A stretch of DNA of 64,000 nucleotides from positions 7,984,501 through 8,048,500 of the forward strand of contig OW051470.1 in assembly GCA_932521025.1 (NCBI GenBank), read 5' to 3'. Shown here in pieces: positions 33,135-44,710 of this stretch (the first letter of the stretch is position 1; each line of letters opens with the position of its first letter). Made by a program: the position numbers and the translations under genes. Source of the DNA: Oscheius onirici. Taxonomy: Eukaryota; Nematoda; Chromadorea; Rhabditida; Rhabditidae. A model generated the notes under the pieces. The model was not told where the DNA came from, ran no database searches, and was given only the letters and a program-made list of their open reading frames with translations.

Positions 33135-34219
33135 AGCTGAAAAGTGTACACTTTCTGGTGGATACCAGCCGTCTACGACGGCTTACACCATTGCACTTTA
33201 GTAAAGAAAGATAGCGGTCGGAAGGATCATTTATCAGTCCTTATTGGTCTTTTTCTCAGCTTTTCCGGTGCTGACTTTGGTAGCTGGAATGCCGTCGGCA
33301 GATGCAGATTTCAATTGACAATCAAATCTAGACCAATCTTCTGATCGGAGTCTTTATGTTTGTGTCTCCCAGGGACAGTGACCACAAAGACTGGTCCTTC
33401 TTTTAAAACAAGCAGTACAAAGTGCTGGATAGAGAGGAAAGAACGATGTATGGAAATACTGGAACAGCTGCTGCTGGAACATCCGCATGGTATTTTTGTT
33501 TTGTTGCTGGCTCATTTCATTTCTCTTGTACTCGTTGGCGTTTTGAAGATATAGAAAAAGACAGAAAGAATCTACCAAATTTTCTAATTCATTGCTTGTT
33601 TTAAAAGAAGGACCAGTCTCTACACATCTTTACACCTCTCCAGTCATTCGATGCTCGATTTGCTAGTCACTCCGAAGAGTTCCCTACCGAAACCCGAATC
33701 GGCCCTCGAGCGGAAGACTGGAGCTTTCGGAACTGGGTTGCTCGGGACAAGCTCAGAACCTAGTCGAGGTGGGAGAGAAAAGCAACTGGGAGTGGAAGCA
33801 AAAGAGTTTCAATTTTTGTGAGAGAAGGAATAATAGAAACACCTGACCTGATTTTTTTGAAGAGGCGACAGCATAGGCGAGCAGCAGACGAGTCAATGAA
33901 CGCAATTGAGTGAGTTTTGAGTTGACAAGACTCGACAAGTTGAAATTTATATAAGTAGAGGTTAAGTTGACAAGACTTGACAAGTCGGAAGCAAGCTTCT
34001 GTAAAATGGATTTTTGTGGTCACTGTCCCTGGGAGACACAAACATAAAGACTCCGATCAGAAGATTGGTCTAGATTTGATTGTCAATTGAAATCTGCATC
34101 TGCCGACGGCATTCCAGCTACCAAAGTCAGCACCGGAAAAGCTGAGAAAAAGACCAATAAGGACTGATAAATGATCCTTCCGACCGCTATATCCACCAGA
34201 AAGTGTACACTTTTCAGCT
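33135..34219. mobile_element. Foldback element with 207-bp identical inverted arms
   Basis: The left arm (33135-33388 without the 47-bp insert) and the right arm (34013-34219) are 207 bp each and identical by eye in reverse complement. The ends are AGCTGAAAAGTGTACACTTT. The 620-bp centre contains a further inverted pair, GACTGGTCCTTCTTTTAAAA at 33389 and its complement near 33600-33619. No coding frame of note is present. Identical arms mean the element is young or the arms are being homogenised. Confidence 0.9.
33165..33211 (-). mobile_element. Helitron-like micro-element H5 (47 bp)
   Basis: On the minus strand it starts TCTTTCTTTACTAAAGTGCA, passes through ATGGTGTAA and ends GCCGTCGTAGACGGCTGG. 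The flanks are CCGCTA and TATCCACC. The other arm of the surrounding foldback element has CCGCTATATCCACC at the same place, which is the exact empty site with no duplication. It consists only of the two family termini. Confidence 0.9.
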
Positions 34220-35503
34220 GCCAGTTATCCACTCTCACCTCCCTGCCCCAACGCCGCTACCATTTTGTAAGCCTTTGTACCTATGGGTCCATTGTTTGAG
34301 AGTAGAACACGTTCAGGCTGTCAAAGAAGTCAACGACAGTTTCTTTTTCGGGTGAGAGAGAGGGTGATAACCATCTCAATCTCTCTCTCCCTGACCCGTT
34401 CGGTCGATTTCAGTACGATGACAGAACGGAATGGCCCTGTACTCTTGATTCTTGAACTGTTTATTGCTATTCACTCTGTCTCTCTCAGACTCGCTGGTAC
34501 TGTCCATTTCTTCCTTGTTGATCGGTGACCTCAGTCCACTGGCACGAAAAAGTTGCCTGATTTATGTTCAGTGCATCTTTCTCGATTAATCTGTTTGAAC
34601 TCAGTCTGTTTGCTGTTCAGTTACCGTATTCAGGACAGAGATCTATCTAGTCTCTCTTCTGTCTGGTCTGGCAAGAAGTTCAGATTTATACCTCCTTTTT
34701 GTCAGTCTCTGTCCCTCCAGTACCGACTGTTGATTCGCTATGACTGTACTCTTGATTCCGTTTTTTAGAGCTTTCTTACCCAGTTCCGACCTCCATCTCT
34801 TTACCGAATATCAACGCCTTCCAGAAGACCTAACTCCAAGTGTAATACGTTTTCCGATCCAGACGACTTGAGACATGAGCTGTAGATCGAAATCGGTCGA
34901 AAGTGATGGTATCTTTTGAAGATTACTGTCCATTATCACACAAGAAGGGAGGACTTTCTCTCTCTCTCCTTTCCCCACCAACCGCGGATCCATCTCTATC
35001 CGTCCGTAATCATCCGACTCATCAACCGATTAGCCCCATTCTCACGTGTGTCAATGATGCCTTCTTTCCTGCTTCCGCTCCTATTTGCCTAAGAAAAGAC
35101 AGAGACTGACGCAAGACAGTTCAGGCAACAGACAAGAGGGTCTCGCTCTTTTTTTGGTTGGCTAGCCAGACCGTGTTCTGGCAGTCTACTTCCTGTCCAG
35201 TGCCTAAACCGAACTTTGGACATTTTGCTTCAATTTTCGCCATGTCCTTGACAAAAACTGATCAAGCTGGATCAGGGGAAGTTCATAGCTTGACTCATAC
35301 TCTCTTCGGTGAACTCGAAAATTTTATTTTCCTGCTTCCTGTCTAGTCTCCCATTCTCTTTCTTTGATCTTCTGATTCCAGTCTAGTCAATTCTCCCTGA
35401 ATGCTTTAATCTGGTAGTTTTCCAAACATCGTCCCATTACCAGAATTCTCCGTTTTGCCCTGTTCCCTGTCCACTCCCAACTCTTTCCTCGTCCAAATTC
35501 CGA
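34220..35503. other. Gene-free stretch
   Basis: Only short chance frames and CT-rich sequence are present. I see no exon chain, RNA gene or clear repeat in it. Confidence 0.5.
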
Positions 35504-35962
35504 TCTTTAATATTAAAGTGCAATGGTGTCTGTGGCTGACTCTGTTTATTTGTTTGTTTGTCCATGGCCACGAAATTTTGGTGAAATGTTAAGAGTCGCC
35601 GCTGTTACCCAGACGACCCGGGTTCGACTCCTCTCCTCGCCAAATATTTTTGCTAAATTGTTTTGAGTAGGAAATAGAGTCAGGGTAACCGCTAGGGGAT
35701 TGGGAGGGACCGGTTGATCTGTATAAGTTCAGAGAGAGAGACCGGATAGCCGGAAAGTGGGCCGGAAAAAAGATCAAAAGAGATCGGTTGACTGGGAAAG
35801 GGATCAGAAGAAATAGGTTGACTGGGGAAGGGATCAAAAAGATCTGTTAACTGGGGAATTGATCAAAGGGGATCAAAAGAAATCGGTTGACTGGGGAAGG
35901 GAGCAGAAGTTAAGAAGAAAACACAAGTAGAAAAGCCGCCGACAGGCGGCGAAGCCGGCTGG
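35504..35962 (+). mobile_element. Helitron-like element H6 (459 bp) with tRNA-like segment
   Basis: It starts TCTTTAATATTAAAGTGCAA after an A and ends GCCGACAGGCGGCGAAGCCG then GCTGG before a T. Inside lie CCATGGCCACGAAATTTTGG, a tRNA-like ACCCGGGTTCGACTCC and several tandem GGTTGACTGGGGAAGGG-like units. It is the best full-length relative of H4 at 21816-22281, in the opposite orientation. Confidence 0.85.
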
Positions 35963-36619
35963 TCACTCTTTTAAAATCGCTACTCTTAACTTTCTTGGCA
36001 CACTGCGGTTCCGTTAACATTTTTCACTCTCGTCTATATATTGAAGTTTCTCCCAGGCTCAAGGCAGAATGTCGAAGAGACTTCTGAAACAGTACTTTTT
36101 GTACTTCCTGCCAATTTTAACGAGCTCGGAGGCTTCGCTAATTGTAAGCCAAAGCGAGACTCCGAACTTGGAACGCTGAGATGGACTCGACGCGCCCTTC
36201 TCTTCCTCTCAAATCCATCGATCATATTCCAGTTCCTTCTGGGCTCTTCTAATATACTGATTGTTTTATCCCAAGCCCTATCTGGCCGGGAGGAGAGATA
36301 TAACTTCGGGCTGTTACCCACTGTCTGCCTACTAACCCTTTCTTGCCTCAGACCCTGAGAACGCAAGCTGATTCCAGGTTTCTTTCCACCCATTGTTGGA
36401 CCAGAAATACCTCTCATACTTTAAAGTTCCCATTTTCATTCCTTATTGTAACGCGCCAGCATTTATTGTTTGTGTTGTGACCGTGACTTTCGTCGCCCCT
36501 GCGCGCGACTCGATCTGTGAGACCAGGAATTTTTCTCTACTGTCACCGACAGAAGGGGGGTCATTTCGGTTCTCAGAATGTCTTTTTCGCCTTTCCTACC
36601 ATCTTTATGTCTTTCCAGA

Positions 36620-39022
36620 ATGAGATCTCTAAAAAGGACGGGTCAAGCCATCACCAATGGTATTCGAAGGACACTATCGAGGAAACAATGGGAACATAAG
36701 GAACAGCTGCATTCTTTGACCGAATCTGTAAGTTTTCCTCTCTTTCTTCATTCCACCATTTTCAGAATAAAATCTTCCTGAAGAAGGTCCGATGGCAGAT
36801 TGCAATCTTAGCTCATTTTGGGTTTGCCATAGCCTTCGGGATCCGGTCAAATTTCGGTGTGGCAAAGACCAGAATGACTAGCAATTTTACTGATGCCTAT
36901 GGATTCATTCATGTAACCATTTCCGGTGACTTTGAGGAAGAATTTCTTTAGGAACAAGAATTTTTCTGGACTCCCACTGAACTAGGCATGATGGAGAGCT
37001 CATTCTTCTATGGCTACGCAGCCTCACAGATTCCTGCCGGTATTTTGGCGGCCAAGTTTGCTCCGAATAAGTGAGTTAAGAACTGGGAAATATATAAAGA
37101 ACTAGTCTTGCTGAAATGCCACGCCACCATTCTTCTTCTGAACATTCTGGGTCCCGCAGCGAAGTAGATGGCTCAGGATGGCGTGGTTCAAAAAGTAAAG
37201 CAAAGAGCCGCAGAATACCAGAATCAGCGAGCCTGTAAAAAACCCTACAAACAATTCCAGACTCTTCTGTCTCGGCGTTCTCGTCGCCAGCATTCTGAAC
37301 ATGATCATAGCCTTCGGACTCCACTTCCATCCCTTCTCCGACTACGGTGTCATGACCCTTCAAGTCATTCAAGGACTGGCTCTCGGAGTCACTTATCCAG
37401 CAATGCACGGTGTCTGGAGGAACTGGGCTCCGCCTATGGAACGATCCAAACTGGCTACGACGACTTTTACCGGAAGTTATATGGGAGTCATGTTGGGACT
37501 GCCAGTCTCTGCTTCATTGTGAGTACCGTCACAGTAACTGTACTCTTTCTCTGTTCAGAGTAAGTTACGTCCACTGGTCTGCTCCGTTCTATGTCTTTGG
37601 AGTAGTTGGGATTCTTTGGTCCGTACTGTTCTTCTTCCTTACGGCTCGGAACCCTGAGGAACACCGGTACATCACGGCTGAGGAGAGAACCTACATTACG
37701 GAAAAAGTCGGCAAGGTTGCAACTGTTAACATGACGGTTTTTTTTACTTCAAAAAGAAAAAGAACTCTTTTCTAGCTCACAACAGTCCCTTGGAAATCAA
37801 TCCTACTGTCTCTTCCAGTCTGGGCCATCAACATCGCCAACTTCTGTCGCTCCTGGACCTTTTTCCTCCTTCTAGGCAATCAGCTGACTTATATGAAAGA
37901 CGTTCTTCATATCGACATTCGTAATGTGAGTTTGGGGAGCAGGAAAAAGCCTTTTTGTCGAGTCTTTATCTAATGCTTTATCTTCTCAAATATCTTGCTC
38001 TTTTCGCCTCAATAGCCGAGTGGTTAAGAGGCTCGCCTGTCGTGCACAAGATCAAGCACAATTTCTGCTAGCTTTTTTTTCATTTAATTTTTTTAATCTT
38101 TTCTCTAGTCTGGCCTAATTTCCATGCTCCCACAACTTCTCATGGCCGTCTGTGTCTTGTCATCTGGACAACTGGCCGATTATCTTCGCTCAACAGGCAA
38201 AATGGAAACCGGAAACGTCAGGAAAATGTTCAATACATTTGGTAAAAAGCCAGTGAGAACAAACGAACATAATTGGTTTAAGGTTTCGGCTGTGAAGCAG
38301 CTTTCCTCTGTCTGTTGGCCTTCATTCACGATCCCGCCTTGGCCATTTTGTGCCTGGTTCTAGCTGCAGGAGGTTCTGGCGCTTGCATGGCTGGTAAGAG
38401 AACAATCTTCACGAAATATTAAAGTTTTTAGGATTCAACGTCAACCACTTTGATATTGCACCGCGTTATGCACCGATTCTTATGGGTATCAGTAATGGCT
38501 TTGGAGCACTGGCTGGACTGACAGGCTTCATTACTCAGAATCTTACAGTAGACGTGGGTTTTTGCATTAAAAAACGGCGGAAACAAAGAGACAAGAGACA
38601 TTTTTTTTTCCAGAACCCTTCCGGCTGGAAGTGGTGTTTCCTGATGGCCATGTGTGTGGATCTTTTCGGCATAGCCTTCTATCTGATCTTCGGACAAGGA
38701 GTCATCCAGGAATGGGCCAAGGAGCCTGAACCGGAAGAGACTCTGGGAGAATTTGTAAGAAGAATCTCGACCATCGTTAGGAACATGTCCTCCAAGAGGT
38801 CGGCATCAGTCGTGCAGTCCAGAAGATGTACTGCAGAGGGACAGGATTATGCAAGGTTCATAAAGTGAAGTCATTGAGGTAAAAAATGGTTTCAGAATGG
38901 ATGAATCTAGGAACAATTCAGCGGAGATGAGTCCGCCAAAGAACTCAATCTCGACGATTCAAGAAGTTGAGACTTCATTCTCAGAAGAGGATGCGAAGAA
39001 AACTGATCGTCCGGAAGTGTAG
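36620..39022 (+). CDS. Vesicular glutamate transporter-like SLC17 protein
   Basis: Eleven exons (36620-36727, 36766-36912, 36952-37070, 37261-37518, 37559-37715, 37776-37925, 38109-38241, 38283-38393, 38432-38553, 38614-38855, 38896-39022) encode 557 residues. The ATG follows ctttccag by one base. About twelve membrane segments can be placed. VGLUT-type signatures include FFWTPTELGMMESSFFYGY, ALGVTYPAMHGVWRNWAPP, NFCRSWTFFLLLGNQ and ACMAGFNVNHFDIAPRYAPI, then LMGISNGFGALAGL. These match the VGLUT branch of SLC17 (proton/voltage-driven organic anion transport, glutamate loading of vesicles) better than the NPT branch. The Ser-rich acidic tail is cytoplasmic. Three introns are only 38-40 nt. 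Which nematode paralogue (eat-4, vglu-2 or other) is not settled. Confidence 0.9.
38010..38068 (+). repeat. tRNA-Ser-like fragment in VGLUT intron 6
   Basis: GCCTCAATAGCCGAGTGGTT and AAGAGGCTCGCCTGTCGTGC resemble the 5' half of a tRNA-Ser/Leu with an A-box, but no B-box or acceptor closure follows. It is a SINE head or tRNA relic. Confidence 0.45.
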
Positions 39023-39242
39023 TTGACAATGATCCATTTAGATCAAAGCCTAGTCATTTGTACATATTCCTATACCCCAATTTCCACAGCATTACGAGTC
39101 TTTTTCTTTGCCATTCATCCGATTTTTTTAAATTAAAGTTGTTTTCGTCTGTTTTAAGTTTCTGATTGCAGAAGATGAAGAACGTGAACTTTTATTTTAG
39201 AAAATTTTGCAAGTTTGCGAAGAAAATTTTTAAAAATGTACA

Positions 39243-39679
39243 TTAATTACAAGGTATCAATAGTTGTTGAGCTGGTTCTGCTTTAGAAGACATATCAGTC
39301 TGGCTGAAGTAGAGTGTCATGAAAAAGTCTCTCTGATTGTTGTCTTTACAAATAATCAGTTGAATTGCATGAATAAATACTGACTTTTTCCACATCTTGT
39401 AAGGATAGCAGCGACGATGGCAGGTGTGGCAGCAGTAGCTTTTGTTGGCTAGAACTGAGTAAGAGCTAAAATACGAAATACTGACACAAAAGCAAAAAAC
39501 TCTTACGTCCAGCGTCTTCTACACTCGCGTCCGTTGCTGACACGCTCTCCTTGGTAAAGAGATAGAGGGTTTTCTTCTCGTAAGGGGCAAGATTGGATGA
39601 AATGTCCTGGCTCGTAGCATCTATGGCAGCGGTAATATGGATGCGGGGAACGACGGTGTGTATTGATTTCCTCGCGTTC
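39243..39679 (-). CDS. Zinc-knuckle protein fragment (RBBP6-like knuckle), incomplete
   Basis: Two exons are well supported: 39679-39507 and 39465-39243. The first holds a CCHC zinc knuckle, YYRCHRCYEPGHFIQSCPLR, whose GHxIxxCP form is like that of RBBP6. The second adds SYCCHTCHRRC and ends in PAQQLLIPCN and a stop. Upstream candidate exons (about 39790-39722 and 39960-39871) have good splice sites but do not share the frame, so the 5' half is unresolved or the gene is decaying. A worn copy of the 39790 segment lies near 40855. Zinc knuckles bind single-stranded nucleic acid or proteins. Confidence 0.45.
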
Positions 39680-40375
39680 CTGAAAAATTAGTTAAAGTAT
39701 TCCTGAAAAGTTGTTGCAAACCTGGTCTTCGATAAGACGTATACGCGATCACAGACCAAAGTGTCGTCGCTGTGGGCATCATCATGATTCTAAGAGAAAC
39801 TGTTAATCAGCAGATCAGTGAACAAAAATGGGCGAAAACCTTTTAAAATAATAGAAAAAGGAAACTGACATTTACAGAGCTTCCACTGTCGTCTTCTTCG
39901 AGCAGCTGGCAGAGGAATTTTTGAATGTCCATGACATGATCTGGAACACATCAAAATTGTTAGAAATTGTCATGGGGAAAGTGAGAAGAAATATGAAATC
40001 GTGTAAAACGCCAAAGTTGAGAGATGAAAATATATTTCGCTGTTCGGCGGCCCAATGTAGAACTTTGAATTTATATGGGCAGCCGAACAGTTTGTAGTCG
40101 AAAACGTTTACGCGCGTTCTTTGTAATTTTTTATAAATTTTAGTTTCCACAAATTTTGCACAATATCTATGCAGAGGAAGGAGTTTGCAATGGTCTGAAC
40201 GTTTTATAATGAAGACACCAGATGTCTGCGGTAAGTAAATGATTTTCCCCTGGTGCTGAACTTTCAGATGATTTGAACGGCCGCAAAGGAAGAACTGCTC
40301 GTTTGTCGTGTTTCGTAAATCGGTGCCCAGGCTGCTCTAATATGCTCCTGTTCTCATAGGAAAAAATTCCACCTA

Positions 40376-40634
40376 TCTTTCTTTACTAAAGTGCAATGGT
40401 GTCCGTCTGTCTATCTGTAGTGGTGTCCGCACAGTTGTCGAGACTAGCGTAACATGTCAAGTATTGTCATATTAATCTTTTATCGAACGAGATAGTTTAT
40501 TGAGGGGAACGCGTCTGGGGGAATCTAAACTATCTCAACCGTAATGGTGTTTGGTAATCTGAACGAGGACATCAGTTGTTACGTACGTGAGCGCCGCAGG
40601 CGCAAGGGCGGCGAAAGCCGTCGTAGAAAGCTGG
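40376..40634 (+). mobile_element. Helitron-like element H7 (259 bp)
   Basis: It starts TCTTTCTTTACTAAAGTGCA after an A, with a 5' end identical to micro-element H5. The 3' end is GGGCGGCGAAAGCCGTCGTA then GAAAGCTGG before a T; the hairpin is slightly worn. A second palindromic GCGCCGCAGGCGC lies just upstream. Confidence 0.82.
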
Positions 40635-40734
40635 TGCCATAGAAAAATCTCATGGCAGTGCGCATCTACGATAAGCGAAACTGGGAAGAAAATGAAATCT
40701 CATGCCAAAACGTCAAATTTCGAAATGTGAATCT

Positions 40735-41000
40735 TTATCTGTTCGCCCAATGTTACTGTCTGAATTCGCAGTGACTAACCAGGAGTTCGATAGAATTGCT
40801 GTCGTGAGCGTAGCAGATCAAATCGTCGCAGCGGTGGGTGCATCGCCTTGATTCTAAGAGCAACTTGTAAAAAGGAAAAATGAGAGTACATATTTACATG
40901 TACAAAAAAAAAGCCCAAGAATAAAAGCAGTTTGAAGTCCCGCCTGTTGCTGTTGCAAATTGGGCGCGAAATTCGTCTTCTGTGGAGTCAGAACTCTTTT
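40735..41000 (-). pseudogene. Partial duplicate of the zinc-knuckle gene upstream segment
   Basis: Minus-strand AGAATCAAGGCGATGCACCC resembles AGAATCATGATGATGCCCAC at about 39791, and CTGTTCGCCCAATGT resembles a block near 40040. No complete frame survives. Confidence 0.4.
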
Positions 41001-41030
41001 TTTTTAGTTCTTCTTGGCTGAATTTCAGGA

Positions 41031-42837
41031 ATGACGAGCCTTGCGAAACTGCTGGGATTTGTTCTGTTGGGTAAGTTGGAGCCAGTTTCACTTTCCTGCA
41101 TAAATTTCCCTTATACTTATGCCTCGAAAGACCCATTTGCAGCTACTAGAATTGCACCGATATTTCTTGCTGTTGCACCTGTATTTTTGTTACGTCGTGG
41201 TGTAAAATGCTTGAAAGTGATCATCTTGGGCACATGAAACAACATTCTCGGCAGCATTTTGTCGAAAAACGCGTTAGAAGTTGAAAGTTTGTGCTCTTGC
41301 CACCTGCTCTTCCCGACATTTTTGTAGATCGTATGTGCAAATTACTCGCGAATTTGCAATATGAATAACGGACCAGCATTCTAAACGAAAATTTGCTGGA
41401 GAAATTTCGACCGTTTCTTTCTTAACCGAAAATATGCTATTTTTTCAGCTACTACAGCCGTTGCTCTTCCTCCAGGAATTCTTCGAGGCATTCCCGACGT
41501 CGACGATAGCTCAGCATCCTGTACTCCCGGCCTCTACGCGAAGGGATGCGGCCAAGAGGTCTCTGTCTGCACGGACGAGGGAAAGATCGTCGAGCTCGTC
41601 TGCCCATTCTCCCTCTGGTTCGATGAAGTGATTTTCTTTTTTATAAACTTGATAATTACCAAAATTCAGCTGACCGAAAGCTGTGTGCCTCCCGCTGACG
41701 TCACCTTCTGCCGCGCCATGGACAGCAGCGCTTCCATCATGCCCTCTGCCAGTCTACCCGTCTCGTTCTGCGACGGCCTGCCGAACGGCTTCCATCCGGT
41801 CTCGAAATGCTCCTCCACGATGGCCAGATGCGTCAACGGCACAGGGTCCATGTTCGAATGCCCTTCTGGACAGATCTACACTAAAGGAGGCTGCATAAAC
41901 ATGGACGAGGCCAAGGAATGCCAGAATATTGCCAATGATGACGGTGAGCTGCTCATTTTTTTGCCATATAACTTCATATTGTAGAATGTTCCTCGGACGG
42001 TCTGTTCGAAGTCGACACTTGCTCTCCTCTCTTCTTGGCCTGCGGATCCGGCCTTTCGCACATCATGACTTGCCCCTGGCCACTCGTTTTCGATCCTCAG
42101 ACTCAGGTCTGCAACTACGACTACGAGGTTGACGGATGTCCTCTGAAGCCGAACACGATGTGCCCTGCTGACGGATTCTACTCCTACGGCAACTGCAGCG
42201 ACACGTTCTACGCCTGCTCAGGAGGTAGGCTCTTTGTTTTGATTGTGAAAAGAATCTTTTTCAGATTTTGTTCAGCCCATGCACTGTCCTTCTCATCTGG
42301 CGTTCGACGGCAAGCGCAAGCTTTGCGACTATCCCAAAGCCGTACCGGAATGCAATGAGGGCAGTGGAGAAGCATCTGGCGCCGGGAGCGGAAGCGGAGA
42401 AGCCAGCGACGAAGCTAGCGGTGAGAACAGCGGCTATGCCAGTGGAGAGAGCAGCGGCGAAACTAGTGGAGATGCCAGTGGAGACGGAAGTGGATCTTAT
42501 GCTCCCTACTCCAGGGCTCAAGATTCCGGTCAGTTTGCTTTTCCTCAAAAATCAGGAAGAAAATATAGATAGCTGTAACAATAGAGCCAATGGATTCTAC
42601 GCTGATGGCTGCAGCTCGACGCTGATCGGATGTTCCAACGGCATTACCAACCTTCTCCGTTGTCCAAGCAACCTGGCCTTCGATGAGAAACGCGTTCTTT
42701 GCGACTATCCGGGAGCTGTCGACGTCTGTCGCCACGAGGAATCCGGCTCTGGAGAAGAAGGCTCGGCTTCTGGCGATGAGGGAAGCGGATCGGGAGGAGA
42801 TGGCCAGCAGTTCGACTTTCCCTACACCAGCTCCTAA
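41031..42837 (+). CDS. Chondroitin proteoglycan-like protein with five chitin-binding domains
   Basis: Six exons (41031-41070, 41449-41627, 41670-41943, 41985-42224, 42265-42528, 42569-42837) give 421 residues. The signal peptide is about residues 1-20 (LLGFVLLATTAVALPPG). Five cysteine-rich type-2 chitin-binding (peritrophin-A) domains follow, e.g. CSSDGLFEVDTCSPLFLAC and CPADGFYSYGNCSDTFYAC. Between domains 4 and 5 and at the C-terminus there are Ser-Gly repeats (EASGAGSGSGEASDEASGE), typical sites for chondroitin chains. This is the layout of nematode CPG-1/CPG-2, eggshell proteins that bind chitin and carry chondroitin. The ATG follows aatttcag by two bases. AATAAA lies at 42885. Which CPG it matches best is not determined. 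Confidence 0.92.
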
Positions 42838-42884
42838 TTCTTTGTAGGCTTTTATACATTTTACAATTTGTACTTTGAATCGCA

Positions 42885-42890
42885 AATAAA
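42885..42890 (+). terminator. Polyadenylation signal of the proteoglycan gene
   Basis: AATAAA occurs 48 bp after the stop codon. Confidence 0.6.
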
Positions 42891-42899
42891 CTTTTTACA

Positions 42900-44310
42900 G
42901 GATCTTCGGCAGATTCTCATGACATTGCCACTAAAAAAAAGTACGCCGCATTTAGCCAATGAAACATTGCAACCATCTTCTTCATGACCTTGTGCAGGCA
43001 TATTGCAGCACGGCTCTGCCCGTCACATAGTATAGAGTCCAATAACACGTCCAGTCCAGTTCCTCATTTAGTTATCGTGTCTATTGATACGAGAACCGAA
43101 ATTTAAAATGATTCTTATGGGATCATCTACTTTCAACTCTTGTGGTAAATAGTACTGCACCAGCCGGCTTCGTCTCAGCACTAGGGGATCAGCCAAATGT
43201 TTCACCGAGGTCTTTTACAAGCAAAAAGAAATCGCGGACTAGTGCGAGCGAATCTGACCAAAAGACCTACTTTGCTCTTTTTTGAAGAAGCTGCAGACAG
43301 ACGACAGTCTTCGCGTCTGACTGCAAGATGTGCAGATAGCTGACAAAGACCCATTCCAATCCGAATGTTCCCCGGTTGACGGCTTTCTAAAAACAATAGC
43401 CTTCGCGCAACAGGAAAAATTCGACAAAAAATACTACGGCTGCGGAAATAGAGAATCGAGAGAATCCCCTGACCCACAAGTTCTGGCAACATCTTGAACC
43501 AGGTTAGCAAAAGGATCCAGGAAAGAAATAGTTGCAGCTCTGTTCCAAGAAGCTATGTATCTACAGGAAGAAGGAGAGACACCTGAGACTGGCTCGCTGT
43601 TTTATGTTTCACTATGTCAAGCCCGGGACAAGAGTGTCTCTTAGTTGCTTTCAAAGTTCCTTACACTTCAGTCTACCTATTCTTTTCTCTGGTTGTCAAT
43701 GTAGCTACAAGACTACAAGAAGAGTTGCCGAAGAGGAGAGACAACTGTAGCTACAAAGGAAGACTAGAAGAGTTGCCAGAGAAGCCTATAGGTAACAAGC
43801 AATACAAGAAAATATTAAAATGTTATGGTGTCTGTGGCGGACTCTGTTTGTCCATGGCCACGAGAATCGTCGTAGCAAGTCAAGAGTTGTCAGGATTAGG
43901 TAATAAGTTACTTTTGAACTTAACAAAGAACGGTAACAGTAAACTCACACATCATCTTTATTAGACGTAACGTTTGGTAGATCATCTGGAAAGAAATATC
44001 GGAGACAGAAAGATCTATTGACCCTTTCTATTGCTTCTTGTCCGAACAAAGCACTACCAAGAACAAATCAAAGGAAGACAACAGAGACCACTGAAGCATG
44101 GTATCCATCGGAGAAATCTACTCGCTTGGTCGCTGTAACAGTTCCTTCGGGTACAACTCTCCGCTTCTTCGGGATACCAAGAAGACAGATGTGAGAAGAA
44201 GCACAATGAAATAGAGAGGGAACAAGTAGAATTGCCAAGGGATGAAACTACCTTGAAGACTAGGAAAGGACCAATGGGAACTACCAGAGACACAATCTAG
44301 CTACAGAAAG
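42900..44310. other. Gene-free stretch with Helitron fragments
   Basis: About 43162-43180 holds a 3' end (CCAGCCGGCTTCGTC on plus). About 43810-43945 holds an inner piece (TATGGTGTCTGTGGC, CCATGGCCACGAGAATCG, TCAGGATTAGGTAATAAG) without clear termini. No gene was recognised. Confidence 0.5.
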
Positions 44311-44322
44311 AACTATTACCTA

Positions 44323-44710
44323 ATGTCCGGAGTATTGGCCCATTCGATGGTGATGAAATCGTTGTTGGTGTCCTCCTGGCCGTAGACGAAGGCGTCACAG
44401 CTGACGGTCATCAGGGTAGCTTCCACCGGGTCAAGACAGCCACAGTCAGGGTCGACTCCAAGACGCTTCATGTTGGTGGTCTTGATGGTCCATCCAATGC
44501 AACGAGTAGAGGAGTAGATGATCTTGATGTGGTAGGTGTGCTTGTTGTCGTAGGGCGCGTTGAAGACGATCTTCGAAGCCGGCTGGGTAGCAATGTCTCC
44601 CGGGGAAATCATCGTCGAGGTAGTTCATGGCGTAGAGCCGTCCGTTGGTTACTCCCAGTGGTATGTCGAGCCTGCTGGGTGACGAAGTCTCCGGAAGGAA
44701 CAGTGGCCAT
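44323..44710 (-). pseudogene. Major sperm protein pseudogene, truncated
   Basis: The minus strand has an MSP start (MATVPSGDFVTQQA), about 90 bp of unrelated sequence, then a second MSP-like start ([20 protein letters not shown]) in another frame and the core to IEWANTPD. There the sequence breaks off at CCGGAC, losing the last 20-odd residues including the conserved RREWFQGDGMVRRKN part. It resembles the copy at 10240 (shared [10 protein letters not shown]). It is not functional. Confidence 0.82.

Noticed and set aside
36034-36417. 127-codon minus-strand frame upstream of the VGLUT-like gene
   Set aside because: No domain or signal and no exon partners; a comparable plus-strand frame overlaps it.
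39722-39960. Two further upstream exons for the zinc-knuckle gene
   Set aside because: Splice sites look good, but joining them puts the knuckle exon out of frame or adds stops, so they were left out of the model.
42261-42885. Long minus-strand frames opposite the proteoglycan Ser-Gly exons
   Set aside because: They mirror the repetitive AGTGGA codons of the plus-strand gene, whose splice phases and domains are fully consistent.
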